A stretch of 64,000 nucleotides of DNA from Pedobacter sp. Leaf176 (GCF_001424305.1 NZ_LMPD01000001.1:744001-808000), one strand, 5' to 3'. Counted from the stretch's first letter, positions 35,280 through 46,587 are shown. The notes: a model not told the origin generated them from the sequence alone. A program made the numbers and translations.

Positions 35280-37928
35280 TTGAAAAAATTATTCATTTAT
35301 ACTTCGATAATTTTTTTCTTTTGTAGTGAAAATTTACCTGCACAAATAAAAATATTTGGGAAAATAAGTGATCAAAATTCAGAGCCATTAACGGCAGTTA
35401 ATGTCACTATAAGGTTTGCTAAAACGCAAACCATTTTAGCTTTCACCTTTACAGATAAAAATGGCCACTATTCCGTTAATATAAATACTCCAGGTGATTT
35501 CCAGGTAGATTTTAGTTCAATTTCTTACAAAAAGAAAACTGGTTTAATAGAAATTAAGACTGGTGAGGCATATGAGTTAAACCAAATTTTAATTGCCGAA
35601 GACTTCAAACTCAATGAAGTTATTATCCAGGCAAAAAGGCCAATAACCACAAAAGGAGATACAATTATTTTTGATGCCAATTTTTTTGCCAAAGGAAATG
35701 AAAACGTCGTTGAGGATTTGTTGAAAAGAATACCGGGATTAAGTGTTTCCAAAGATGGAACTATTTGGATCGGAAATCAGGAAGTCGAAAAAATAATGGT
35801 AGAAGGGGATGATTTTTTTGAAAAAGGCTATAGAGTTTTAACAAAGAACATGAAAGCCAATACTATCGGTAGTGTGGAAGTCTATAAAAAATACTCAAAT
35901 AATCGGTTGCTCAAAGGAATTGAAAATAGCGATAGAGTTGCAATTAATTTGAAATTAAAGGACAGTTTAAAAAGGCAATTTTTTGGAGATCTGAATTTAG
36001 GATATGGAATAAATAACAATTTTGATAATCACCTTAACGTGATGTCATTTGGTGAAAAAATGAAGATTTACATGTTAGGAAACGCAAATAATGTTGGAAA
36101 CGACGTTACCGGTGAGTTAAACTCCTTAATTTATCCGTCTAATTCAGAGGCAATTGGGAATATCGGCGATGACATAAATAACAAAAAACTTTTTTCATTT
36201 TCTATCCCGGTTAATAACCTGAATAATGATCGGGCTGATTTTACAACCACCAAATTGGCTTCAGTTAATTTGATATTTAATTTAAATAAAAACCTAAAGT
36301 TGAAATTAACTAATTTATTTAATCGGGGTAGTAATAGATTTATTAATGATGGTTACGACCAATTTAGGTTAGGTTCTGATGTATATGTAAACAAGATAGA
36401 CAATATGATTTCTGGCAGGCAATTTACCAACTTTAACAAACTCGATCTAATTTTTGATATTTCGAAAACCCAAATGTTAACTGTAAACAGTAAGTTGAAA
36501 TTAGGTAAGGAAAATTTGGATAATAATTTAAACCTGAATGATGTACTTAATATTAATAATTTGCAAAATGACGATTCGTTAATTGATTATGATTTTAAAT
36601 ATACAGATAAATACAATGACAGTAGCGCCCTTATTTTAACCGGCAGGTATATTAAACAGAATAGTTTACAAAATTTTCAATCTAATAACTTTTTATTTGC
36701 AAACTTACTTAATTTATCAAATATCTCGTCAACAAATCAAGACATAAACAATAAGACACAATATATTGGAATTGAAATTAATTTAATTGGAAAGAGTGCT
36801 GTTAATTTTAAATCGGGATTTCAGCTCAGTCAGGATCTTTTAACCTCCAGATTATCATTTGAAGAAGATAAGGAAAATGCGCACATTAGTGATCTTTACA
36901 GCAACTACCTGAACTACAATGTTGGTGATATATACGCAGGCATCAAATATAGTTATAAGTTCGGTAAGGCGGTAATTTTTACTGATTCAGAAATTCATCA
37001 ATTATTGAATTTTAAGAAGACTGTCGAATATTCAAATCATCAATACCCTATTTATATAAATCCAAAAGTTGGATTTAATTGGATAATTAACGAGAATAAT
37101 AAAGTTACTTCGCATTATTCCTACAATAAAAAGAACTCGGGTATTGACGATATTTACGATAATTATTTGTTGACTGATTATAATACCTTTTCAAAAGGTG
37201 CGAAATCCTTTAATCAACTTGAGAGCAGTACTTTTTTAACTAATTTTACAACTGGTAATTTTTCCAGTTTAGTATTTGCAAACATCAATTTTTTATATTT
37301 AAAATACTTCAATTTTTTTGCGTCGAACTATATTCTTCAAAAGAATTATACCCAAATAGAAAAAATTAAGGTAAAAAATAAAATGCTATTTAGTTTTAGT
37401 TCAGACCTTAGTTTTGCTTTAAAAAAAATAAAAAATAATTTGAAGGTTGATGTTGGTTTTTCTGCCTCAACATATAAAAACCAGGTTAACAGTGGCCCTA
37501 TTATAAATTTTAAGGCAGATTCCTATAACTGGGGAATGGAGTTGCATTCTGTTTTTGATGGCTTCTTTAACTATGAAATTGGGGCAAACTGGGCAATTAG
37601 CAAAATTAAATCAACGGAAACTAAATTAACATCTGATAACGCCAGCTTTGCAAAGGTTACTACAAAAATAAGCGATAAAATTAATCTGGCTATCCGAAGT
37701 GAGCTGTATAGATTCAGTTTTGAGGACAAAAAAATGCAATATAGTTTTGTTGATTTTAATGCTAATTATATAATTAAGAAAAACAAAATTAACATCGGTA
37801 TAAGTGGTAAAAATTTAACTAATACATTAAAATATGTTTCGCAAAGTATTTCAGATATTGCTACTTACTCAAGATCATACCATTTAAGGCCAAGAATGCT
37901 CATATTTAACACTGAATTTAGTTTCTGA
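35280..37928 (+). CDS. TonB-receptor-like outer-membrane beta-barrel protein
   Basis: An 882-residue protein with a signal peptide, an N-terminal CarboxypepD_reg-like domain (KIFGKISDQNSEPLTAVNVT, about 23-42), a plug-like region (VVEDLLKRIPGLSVSKDGTI) and a long C-terminal beta-barrel rich in alternating strands, ending in Phe (NTEFSF). This is the outer membrane beta-barrel / TonB-dependent receptor architecture of Bacteroidota, without a clear TonB box. The start is a TTG at 35280, 7 bases after the GLPGLI stop. Composition is AT-rich like the GLPGLI gene, suggesting the pair moves or evolves together. Confidence 0.85.
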   Translation: MKKLFIYTSIIFFFCSENLPAQIKIFGKISDQNSEPLTAVNVTIRFAKTQTILAFTFTDKNGHYSVNINTPGDFQVDFSSISYKKKTGLIEIKTGEAYELNQILIAEDFKLNEVIIQAKRPITTKGDTIIFDANFFAKGNENVVEDLLKRIPGLSVSKDGTIWIGNQEVEKIMVEGDDFFEKGYRVLTKNMKANTIGSVEVYKKYSNNRLLKGIENSDRVAINLKLKDSLKRQFFGDLNLGYGINNNFDNHLNVMSFGEKMKIYMLGNANNVGNDVTGELNSLIYPSNSEAIGNIGDDINNKKLFSFSIPVNNLNNDRADFTTTKLASVNLIFNLNKNLKLKLTNLFNRGSNRFINDGYDQFRLGSDVYVNKIDNMISGRQFTNFNKLDLIFDISKTQMLTVNSKLKLGKENLDNNLNLNDVLNINNLQNDDSLIDYDFKYTDKYNDSSALILTGRYIKQNSLQNFQSNNFLFANLLNLSNISSTNQDINNKTQYIGIEINLIGKSAVNFKSGFQLSQDLLTSRLSFEEDKENAHISDLYSNYLNYNVGDIYAGIKYSYKFGKAVIFTDSEIHQLLNFKKTVEYSNHQYPIYINPKVGFNWIINENNKVTSHYSYNKKNSGIDDIYDNYLLTDYNTFSKGAKSFNQLESSTFLTNFTTGNFSSLVFANINFLYLKYFNFFASNYILQKNYTQIEKIKVKNKMLFSFSSDLSFALKKIKNNLKVDVGFSASTYKNQVNSGPIINFKADSYNWGMELHSVFDGFFNYEIGANWAISKIKSTETKLTSDNASFAKVTTKISDKINLAIRSELYRFSFEDKKMQYSFVDFNANYIIKKNKINIGISGKNLTNTLKYVSQSISDIATYSRSYHLRPRMLIFNTEFSF

Positions 37929-37933
37929 TTAGA

Positions 37934-40156
37934 TTAAAATCCTAATTTTTCGTCAAGTTCGGTTGTTCCTTCCTCTTCTTTTTGATACTGATTACAGTCG
38001 AATACAATAGAAATACCTGATTTAGGTGCATCAAAATCCGCATGACTAATTTTCAATTTAGGATTTGAATAAACTCTTTTAATGAACCCTGCAAAAATGG
38101 GTAATGCGGTGTTAGCACCTTCACCCTGATTGGTACTTAAGAAGTGAAACGCCCTGTCTTCGCAACCAGTCCAGATACCAGTTACCAATTGAGGTGTTAT
38201 CGCCATAAACCAACCGTCGGAGTTGTTCTGCGTTGTTCCGGTTTTGCCGCCAATTGGTGCGTTAACTTTATACTTATTAATAAGGCGGTAGCCGGTGCCG
38301 CCGGTTACAACACCTTTTAGCATTCTCGTCATAACATAGGCTACCTCTTCGCTCATAACAGGTTTTGGTATCGGTTTTTGAGAGAAAAGTACTACTCCAT
38401 TTTTATCTTCGATCCTTAATAAATAAACAGGTTGTGTATAAATACCTTTATTTGCGAAGGCCCCATATGCACCTACCATGTTGTATACTGATGCATCAAA
38501 CGAACCTAAACAGATTGATGGGTATGCAGGTACATTAGGTATACCCATTTTAGTGGCCAGGTTTGCAACAGCTACTGGCCCGACCTGTTTCATCAGGTAG
38601 GCCGTTACATAGTTCTGGGAATAAGCAAGTGCTTTTTGTAGAGTTATGGCACCCTCAAGTGGTTTTCCTGAAGATCTTGGTGTGTAAGGCGCTCCATAAC
38701 CATCAATTGTAACCGGAACGTTTGGAACGGTTAAGCAGGGCGAAAAGCCATTTTCTACGGCTACAGCATAGGTAAAAGGTTTCGCTGTTGAACCCACCTG
38801 ACGCGTACCCATTTTTACCTGATCATATTTAAAATGCTCATAATTAATGCCACCAACCCAGGCTTTTACATAACCCGTGGTCGGATCCATACTCATCATG
38901 GCATTGCGTAAAAGCATTTTGTAATAACGAACAGAATCTATCGGTTTCATTGTAGTATCTACATTTCCTTTCCAGGTAAATATCGTCAGGTTTGTGGGAG
39001 TGTTAAATTCGTTTTTGATTTCGTCATCGGTTTTGCCCTCCAGTTTTGCGGCTTTATATCTGTCAGAACGTTTAATTCCCTGTTCAATTTGTAAAGCTTT
39101 ATCTTTAAAAGGATTTCTTCCCCTCCAGCTATTCAAAAACTGCGCCTGAAGTGTTTTCATGTATTCTTTCTGGGCAGCTTCTGCATATTCCTGCATGTCG
39201 TAATTCAAGGTTGTATAAATCTTTAAACCATCACGGTCCAGGTCGTAAGAACTTCCGTCGGGTTTTGTAATGCCCTGTTCTTCAAAGATGCCTTTAATAT
39301 CATTTTTAAGAACCGAACGGAAATAAGGAGCGATACCATCGTTTACAGTAGCCGCATTAAAATGTAAATTTAAGGGTGTTTCTTTTTCCTCTTCAAACTG
39401 CTGTTGCGTTAGAAAATCAGATTTAACCATCATAGCCATAACTGTATTTCTTCTTGCTTTCGAACGTTCGGGATTTCGTGTAGGAGAATACATGGTGATG
39501 CCTTTTTGCATACCAACTAATGTTGCCGCCTGGGGAACCGTTAGTTTATCTGGCGTTGTATTAAAGTAAACCCTTGCAGCCGATTTAATTCCATAGGCTT
39601 GATTACCGAAATCTACTGTATTTAGATACATGGTAATAATTTCTTCTTTGGTATAATTCCTTTCCAGTTTAACTGCAACAACCCATTCTTTAAATTTCTG
39701 CATCACACGTTTAAAAAAATTCCGCTGCCTGCCTTCTTCAGAAAATAAATTCAATGCCAGCTGCTGCGTAATCGTGCTGCCACCCTGTTTTTTTCCGATC
39801 AAATTATAGCCTATGATAGTGAATGTACGTTGAAAATCAATTCCGGAGTGCTCTTTAAAACGGGTGTCTTCTGTAGCAATTAAGCCATTGATTACATTTG
39901 GCGAAATCTCCTTATAAGTAACATTCGAACGGTTTTGAACAAAATAGGTTCCAAGCGTTCTGCCATCCTCCGCAATAATTTCGGATGCCTGGTTACTTTT
40001 GGGGTGTTCAATATCTCTGAATGAAGGTAAGCTACCAAAAAGACCAAATCCTATCATGGAGATGAAAATGGCAAATAAAGCGATACCACCGATTACAACT
40101 TTCCAGATTCGAAGGTTATATCTTTTAATGTCGGCTGCAGAAAGGGGTTTATTCAT
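37934..40156 (-). CDS. Penicillin-binding protein 1A (bifunctional)
   Basis: A class A penicillin-binding protein of about 740 residues. One membrane helix near residues 18-40 is followed by the GT51 transglycosylase domain (IATEDTRFKEHSGID, GGSTITQQLALNLF) and a transpeptidase domain with the SxxK Ser in GSTAKPF, the SxN motif SQN and the KTG triad in GGKTGTTQNNSDGWF. It polymerises and crosslinks peptidoglycan. I choose the ATG at 40156; upstream residues to 40198 overlap the SprE-like gene, which ends two bases earlier (TAA then A then ATG), so the two are translationally coupled. Confidence 0.95.
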   Translation of the reverse strand: MNKPLSAADIKRYNLRIWKVVIGGIALFAIFISMIGFGLFGSLPSFRDIEHPKSNQASEIIAEDGRTLGTYFVQNRSNVTYKEISPNVINGLIATEDTRFKEHSGIDFQRTFTIIGYNLIGKKQGGSTITQQLALNLFSEEGRQRNFFKRVMQKFKEWVVAVKLERNYTKEEIITMYLNTVDFGNQAYGIKSAARVYFNTTPDKLTVPQAATLVGMQKGITMYSPTRNPERSKARRNTVMAMMVKSDFLTQQQFEEEKETPLNLHFNAATVNDGIAPYFRSVLKNDIKGIFEEQGITKPDGSSYDLDRDGLKIYTTLNYDMQEYAEAAQKEYMKTLQAQFLNSWRGRNPFKDKALQIEQGIKRSDRYKAAKLEGKTDDEIKNEFNTPTNLTIFTWKGNVDTTMKPIDSVRYYKMLLRNAMMSMDPTTGYVKAWVGGINYEHFKYDQVKMGTRQVGSTAKPFTYAVAVENGFSPCLTVPNVPVTIDGYGAPYTPRSSGKPLEGAITLQKALAYSQNYVTAYLMKQVGPVAVANLATKMGIPNVPAYPSICLGSFDASVYNMVGAYGAFANKGIYTQPVYLLRIEDKNGVVLFSQKPIPKPVMSEEVAYVMTRMLKGVVTGGTGYRLINKYKVNAPIGGKTGTTQNNSDGWFMAITPQLVTGIWTGCEDRAFHFLSTNQGEGANTALPIFAGFIKRVYSNPKLKISHADFDAPKSGISIVFDCNQYQKEEEGTTELDEKLGF

Positions 40157-40157
40157 T

Positions 40158-42926
40158 TTAATAATTGTTTTTGTAAAACTCCAGATATTCGTTAACACGT
40201 GTTCTATCCGTTAGTTTTTCGAAATTTTCTTTACTGATGATGAAGCTTTTGTATTTGCTGGCGGGCACTTTCATTATATTTTTCAATTGCCCTTTAATGC
40301 TTTCTTCATAAATTTGTGCATCTTCTAAATCCACAAAACTGGTTACATAAATCAATTGGTCATCGTCTAACTCTACCAATTTATGGGCCAAATCATTATC
40401 CGGGTAGTTCCCACGATTAAACTGGCCAATTCCAAATCTTGAAGAGCTCAAAGTTAAGGAAGCATCTGCAACATCTATTACATAATAATATGTATTTGAC
40501 GTTGCCGTACTAAATATGCTTAGGGGCTTATCCACATCTGTTTTATTATCAGCTGTTTTTGCCGGCGCTTTCTCAATAGGCTTTGTGTCGGTTTCAGTCG
40601 TGATAGCAGCGTTAATGCTTTCTATTGGTTTTGGTTTCGCATTAACTGGTCCCGCCTGATTTACAAACCTCGGTTCATTCGAATCGAAATCTATAAGCGC
40701 AACTGGTCTCTGTTTAAATTCTTCAATATTGGCGTCAATATATTTTAAATGGTCTCTCACTAATGGTGTAATGATTAAATCATTTGGATAAAGTGCTGTA
40801 ATTAAATTGAATTCTGTCAAAAGCGCATCAACTTTCGAAGTTCTACCAATTGAAATGGCTTTTAAATAGGCATATTGGGGTGCTAAACTACTGGTTGGGA
40901 AAGCCGTTATATTTTCATTTGCCTGCTTAATTACATCTGTATATTCTTTTTTAGCGTATGCGTCAAATGCAATATTATATTTTTGGTTGATTGCATTTTC
41001 GAGCACATCTTGTTTCACGGAATATGATGGGTCTATAATTATTTTCGCAAAATCAGATTGCGGGAATCTAGTTAAAACCAATTGACGATATTCATTTGCC
41101 TCTTTTGTACCTTTATAATTCAAATATAGGCTGTAATATATCGCCGCAAGATGATAGTTCTCCGGAAATCGTCTCAAAAGCTCGAGATATACTTTATTCG
41201 ACTCGTTCCTATCATTTAATTCCTGCTGATAAAAGCTTGCTATTTCAAAGTAAGCGTCGATTATTTTTTGATTAGACGCTGCAACTGAGGCAGGTGTAAA
41301 AGGAAGTGCATCTGCAAACTGTTTTTCTAAAGATGTTTGATCTGCAGATGTGCCAGTGTTACCATTATTGATTGGTGTGATGCCGTTTGCTACATTTCCA
41401 CCCGATAATATCTGATTGGTTTCCTGTGCCGAAGTACGTACACTCTGTCGCCAGTTATCTTCCAGATTCCGGTTTCCCCATCGCTTTTTAAAATCGGCAA
41501 AACCAGAACTAATTGCGGCATTATTATTAAAATAAAATGTACTTCCGCTTCCGCTGCTAGCAGAAACGCTAACACTTTGAGTAATAAAATCAGGATTATT
41601 TAAGGACCCAACATTTGTGTTGGAGATTGTTGAAACCTCAACTTTAGGCCTTAAGTAATCTTTAATTTTAACAGTCCTTTCGCTTTCAGGTAACTTTGCT
41701 ATTGCCTGCAATGTGTCTTCTTTTGAGATCAGCGTATATCTGTCAGACAGATATTGAAGATTTTGCGCTTTTTTAATAATGTTTTCATAATCAGGGAAAT
41801 TTTTTGGCATAACGACCGCCGTACTGTCGTAATAAGCCTTTGCTTTAATATAATTCTTGAATTCATTAAAATTTAAATCGGCTATTCTCAAATATGAAAG
41901 TGCTTTTTGATTTAAATTTACGACGCTTTTATTTGCTGATTTTTGATAATTTTCCTCTGCTTTAATGAAATTTGCTTCTTTTGAAAAGAGTTCGCCAATC
42001 TGATAGTATATCTGGTCGGTGTAGTCAGCATTTTTGTCGTCCTTCAGCAGTGCTAGTAATGCCTTCTCTTTATTTATTTTGACACCGCTGATGAATGCTC
42101 TTAGCTTAATTCGCTGCAAATTTGCATGGAAATACATTTCAAATGGGGCATTGCTGCTTTCAACTTTTGTGTAATTAATCAATGCGCTTTGAAGATCATT
42201 TTCTTTTTCCTGTAATTGAGCAAGAATAAATAGCCATCGGATTTTTAATTTTTTATCATCCGCATTTTTTATCGCGGCCTCTAATAATAACATAGCCTCT
42301 TTATGCCTTTTTTGATAAATGCGCATTTGTGCCGTGGTGGCTAAAGGTTCGGACAGATCTTTTTTCAGTTCATCCTGGGCACGAAGCATCGTATCCAGAA
42401 TTTTATCAGCAAAAACCATGTTATTCAGCTCCATCTGGCTACGGGCTTTCCAGTTTAATGCCATAATAAAGGTTTTTAAATTATCTTTATAGGTTTTTGC
42501 AGTATAATCAAAGTACTCTGAAGAGATGAAGTAATTCCCTTTTAAATAATTAGCCTTACCTAGAAGCATGTAGGCATCATCGATATAATTGCTGAAGCTT
42601 TTTTCATTAATGATGGTCTGGCTTTTGAAAATAATATCGTCCAGGGATTTGTTAGCATTACCTGGTGTTAAATTCAAAACAACTTGTGGCTCGGGATCTA
42701 AGTAGACAGGTAAAATTTTCTCATAATTATCAGCAAAGGTTTGCAACAAACCCTCATTGTATTCTGTTAATAATACATTTGAGTTATATACATAGTTATA
42801 CCTCGCCGTTAAGTTTTGCATCTTGCGGTCTACGGCAGTATCTTTATTGGCCACACAACCATAAATAAAGAAAGTACTGAAAAATAAAATGAAGGGGAAT
42901 AAAGTTTTATCGGTGTATTTTTTCAA
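40158..42926 (-). CDS. sprE: SprE/PorW-like T9SS TPR lipoprotein
   Basis: A 922-residue lipoprotein (Cys24 after FFIYG) made mostly of TPR-like helical repeats, with a low-complexity Ser/Asn/Gln-rich linker near 450-540 and a C-terminal domain with SNTYYYVIDVADASL and SFIISKENFEKL. Size, lipobox, the opening YNYVYNSNVLLTEY and the C-terminal part match the SprE (PorW) lipoprotein needed for T9SS function and gliding. It starts at TTG (42926). It precedes the PBP1A gene by one base. I rate the SprE name as likely, not certain. Confidence 0.72.
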   Translation of the reverse strand: MKKYTDKTLFPFILFFSTFFIYGCVANKDTAVDRKMQNLTARYNYVYNSNVLLTEYNEGLLQTFADNYEKILPVYLDPEPQVVLNLTPGNANKSLDDIIFKSQTIINEKSFSNYIDDAYMLLGKANYLKGNYFISSEYFDYTAKTYKDNLKTFIMALNWKARSQMELNNMVFADKILDTMLRAQDELKKDLSEPLATTAQMRIYQKRHKEAMLLLEAAIKNADDKKLKIRWLFILAQLQEKENDLQSALINYTKVESSNAPFEMYFHANLQRIKLRAFISGVKINKEKALLALLKDDKNADYTDQIYYQIGELFSKEANFIKAEENYQKSANKSVVNLNQKALSYLRIADLNFNEFKNYIKAKAYYDSTAVVMPKNFPDYENIIKKAQNLQYLSDRYTLISKEDTLQAIAKLPESERTVKIKDYLRPKVEVSTISNTNVGSLNNPDFITQSVSVSASSGSGSTFYFNNNAAISSGFADFKKRWGNRNLEDNWRQSVRTSAQETNQILSGGNVANGITPINNGNTGTSADQTSLEKQFADALPFTPASVAASNQKIIDAYFEIASFYQQELNDRNESNKVYLELLRRFPENYHLAAIYYSLYLNYKGTKEANEYRQLVLTRFPQSDFAKIIIDPSYSVKQDVLENAINQKYNIAFDAYAKKEYTDVIKQANENITAFPTSSLAPQYAYLKAISIGRTSKVDALLTEFNLITALYPNDLIITPLVRDHLKYIDANIEEFKQRPVALIDFDSNEPRFVNQAGPVNAKPKPIESINAAITTETDTKPIEKAPAKTADNKTDVDKPLSIFSTATSNTYYYVIDVADASLTLSSSRFGIGQFNRGNYPDNDLAHKLVELDDDQLIYVTSFVDLEDAQIYEESIKGQLKNIMKVPASKYKSFIISKENFEKLTDRTRVNEYLEFYKNNY

Positions 42927-43032
42927 TTATAAAAAATCGCGTTAGTTACATACAATAAACAAAATATCGGTAAAAATATTTTACCTGCCAAAATTAAATT
43001 ATTCAAAGTTAACTTAATTATTTTATTATAAA

Positions 43033-43254
43033 ATGGAAAAGCCAAACCTCGAGGACAGCAAAAAAAAGGTTAATGCCGCTGTGAAATATTCTGCGATAGG
43101 CTTCCAAATGATAGCGACTATCGGGCTGTTTACTTTTATCGGTTATAAAATAGACGAACACAGACATAGCGAAAACAACATTATTACCGCAGTTTTTGCC
43201 CTGGTTGGTGTTGGAATCGCCCTTTATCAGGCAATTCGTCAGGCAACGAGGTAG
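43033..43254 (+). CDS. AtpZ/AtpI-type ATP synthase accessory protein
   Basis: A 73-residue protein with two membrane helices joined by GYKIDEHRH, beginning MEKPNLEDSKKKVNAAVKYS. It matches the AtpZ/AtpI family genes that stand first in F-type ATP synthase operons and are thought to help assemble the c-ring or handle Mg2+. It is the first of the ATP synthase genes here. About 160 bases with repeated TTGTTGAA/CAACAATC words separate it from the next gene. Confidence 0.85.
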   Translation: MEKPNLEDSKKKVNAAVKYSAIGFQMIATIGLFTFIGYKIDEHRHSENNIITAVFALVGVGIALYQAIRQATR

Positions 43255-43375
43255 ATTGTGAAGGTTGTTGAATTGCTATGTTGTTGAAATTGGATTTGGA
43301 AGTAGATTAACTATGGCTCAACAATCTATCAAACAAACAATTTAACATTTTCACGGCGCTTATCACCTAAAATCT

Positions 43376-43383
43376 TATCTTTG
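43376..43383 (+). promoter_or_regulatory. -7 element upstream of the 43416 gene
   Basis: TATCTTTG matches TAnnTTTG exactly, 32 bases before the start of the next gene. It may be an internal promoter of the ATP synthase operon (43416 gene, atpB, atpE and on). No obvious TTTG at -33. Confidence 0.45.
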
Positions 43384-43415
43384 TTAAAGTTTTCATTTAC
43401 AAGGAATTTATTCAA

Positions 43416-43805
43416 TTGACTCTAGCCAAATTTACCAGTTCATATTTAATTTTCCTCGGGCTTTTAATTGGCATTATCGCTGGTTTGCCTATGTTATTTC
43501 CTGATACGCAGCTTTTCGTTAAAAACTTTTGGCTTCTGTTTGGCTTCTTAGCAGGCATCACTTTTATAGCTTATTTGCTTGTTGACATTGGGATAAAAAA
43601 AGACCCGGAAGTAGGAATTATGGCCATTATGGGATCGATTGCCCTGAAGATGATTTTTTGTATGGCTTTTGTGTTGATTTACAGTATAAAAGAGAAGGGA
43701 ATAGGCGTTGTATTTCTTCTAAATTTTTTTTCTTTATATTTATTGTTTTCAGTCTTTGAAATATACTGTCTGTTGCGTAACTTGCGCCACCAAAATTTAA
43801 AGTAA
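43416..43805 (+). CDS. Small membrane protein upstream of atpB
   Basis: A 129-residue hydrophobic protein with about four membrane segments, starting at TTG (43416), and located between the AtpZ-like gene and atpB, where other Bacteroidota also carry a small membrane protein that I do not recognise by family. It is most likely an ATP synthase assembly factor of the AtpI type. It ends 15 bases before the atpB start. Confidence 0.75.
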   Translation: MTLAKFTSSYLIFLGLLIGIIAGLPMLFPDTQLFVKNFWLLFGFLAGITFIAYLLVDIGIKKDPEVGIMAIMGSIALKMIFCMAFVLIYSIKEKGIGVVFLLNFFSLYLLFSVFEIYCLLRNLRHQNLK

Positions 43806-43819
43806 AAATCTGCCAATAA

Positions 43820-45200
<1,381 letters not shown>

Positions 45201-45290
45201 TTCAAACTGAAAAAATTAGATAGGGTATTTAACGATTGGTTATTTACTCTATCTTAATTAATAAAATCAAGATTAAAAAAAATAGATAAA

Positions 45291-45785
45291 ATGGATTTAG
45301 TAACCCCAAGCATAGGATTGGTTTTTTGGACATCATTAGCGTTTATCTGCTTATTGATTTTACTTAGAAAGTTCGCCTGGAAACCTATTTTAGGTGCAAT
45401 TCACGAACGTGAGCAAAGTATTGATGAGGCTTTGAACAAAGCTGAATTGGCAAAACAGGAAATGGCTCGTTTAACCAGCCAGAACCAGGATTTGATGCAA
45501 CAGGCACGAGCTGAACGCGACGAAATTTTAAAGGAAGCTAAAACCTTGAAAGATGGTATCTTAAATGAAGCTAAAAAACAAGCTCAGGTTGAAGGTGCTA
45601 AATTGATTGAGAAAGCTAAAATCGAAATCGAAAACCAAAAGAAAGCGGCGCTAGCTGAGGTTAAAGATCAGGTTTCTACTTTATCATTAGAAATTGCAGA
45701 ACGTGTTTTGCGCACTCAATTAGATGATAAAACTAAACAAGAAGCTTTAGTTGCTAACTTGTTAAAAGACGTTGAATTAAATTAA
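45291..45785 (+). CDS. atpF: ATP synthase F0 subunit b
   Basis: A 164-residue subunit b with one N-terminal membrane helix (GLVFWTSLAFICLLILLRKFA, about 9-29) and a long charged helix (LAKQEMARLTSQNQDLMQQA onward) that forms the peripheral stalk. It dimerises and binds delta. The stop is followed by a 59-base gap with a hairpin (see 45793-45823). Confidence 0.95.
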   Translation: MDLVTPSIGLVFWTSLAFICLLILLRKFAWKPILGAIHEREQSIDEALNKAELAKQEMARLTSQNQDLMQQARAERDEILKEAKTLKDGILNEAKKQAQVEGAKLIEKAKIEIENQKKAALAEVKDQVSTLSLEIAERVLRTQLDDKTKQEALVANLLKDVELN

Positions 45786-45792
45786 GCGTATT

Positions 45793-45823
45793 GCGTAAAG
45801 CGATAGGCGCAAACGCTTAACGC
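45793..45823 (+). repeat. Hairpin between atpF and atpH
   Basis: GCGTAAAGCG (45793-45802) pairs with CGCTTAACGC (45814-45823) with one mismatch, inside a run of GCG-type words. No U-run follows, so it may be an RNA element inside the operon that affects stability or spacing rather than a terminator. Confidence 0.55.
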
Positions 45824-45844
45824 CAGGCGCTAACCCCAAAATAT

Positions 45845-46384
45845 ATGTCAGAAATTAAAGTTGCAAGCAGGTACGCCAAATCATTGATAGATTTAGCCGT
45901 TGAAGGTAATACTTTAGAGGCCGCCTACAATGATATGGTATTATTTAAAAAAGTGGTTGATGCAACCCCGGAACTTGAGGCTATACTGAAAAATCCGATT
46001 ATGCCACTTGATAAAAAAGCTGGTATATTGAATGGCATCTTTGCTGATAAAGTAGGAAAGCTAACCTTAACATTTTTTAAAACTGTCGTGAATAAGGGCC
46101 GTTCGGTTGTATTATTTGCCACAGCTAAACAATTTTTACATCAGTATAATTTACTTAAAGGTATTGTTACTGCTGATGTAACAACAGCCACTCCTTTGAG
46201 CGCTACAGCTAAAGAAGAAATTGTTTCAATTGTAAAAAAAGAATTAGGTGCGAATCAGGTAGTGTTAAACGAAAAAGTTAACGAAAATTTGATTGGCGGA
46301 TTTATACTTAAGGTTGGGGATAAGCAATTTGATGCAAGTATCGCCAGCAGTTTGAGCAAACTAAAAAAAGAATTTGCGGCTTAG
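45845..46384 (+). CDS. atpH: ATP synthase F1 subunit delta
   Basis: A 179-residue OSCP-type delta subunit that links the peripheral stalk to the F1 head. The N-terminal helical bundle begins IKVASRYAKSLIDLAVEGNTL and the C-terminal part has LIGGFILKVGDKQFDASI, the family signature. A 200-base gap with repeated sequence follows before atpA. Confidence 0.93.
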   Translation: MSEIKVASRYAKSLIDLAVEGNTLEAAYNDMVLFKKVVDATPELEAILKNPIMPLDKKAGILNGIFADKVGKLTLTFFKTVVNKGRSVVLFATAKQFLHQYNLLKGIVTADVTTATPLSATAKEEIVSIVKKELGANQVVLNEKVNENLIGGFILKVGDKQFDASIASSLSKLKKEFAA

Positions 46385-46480
46385 AAGTATAAAGTATCAA
46401 GACAGGTTTTTGACTTTGAGGGATCTGAAATAGCAAAAGAGCTGCAGCACAATAATATATAAACCCGATTGACAGCGGTA

Positions 46481-46514
46481 TTTTTGTCATCCTGAGTATA
46501 GCGAAGGACAAAAA
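46481..46514. repeat. GTCATCCTGAG-type intergenic repeat between atpH and atpA
   Basis: TTTTTGTC (46481-46488) and GACAAAAA (46507-46514) form a perfect 8-bp inverted repeat around CATCCTGAGTATAGCGAAG. The core GTCATCCTGAG...GCGAAGGA is, from memory, a widely dispersed short repeat in Bacteroidota. It is inside the ATP synthase operon. Confidence 0.55.
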
Positions 46515-46587
46515 TTAAGCAGAAGGCGGGACCAGAATAATAAAAGGACTATAAGATTTACATTTACAAAAAGATATAATTAAAATT

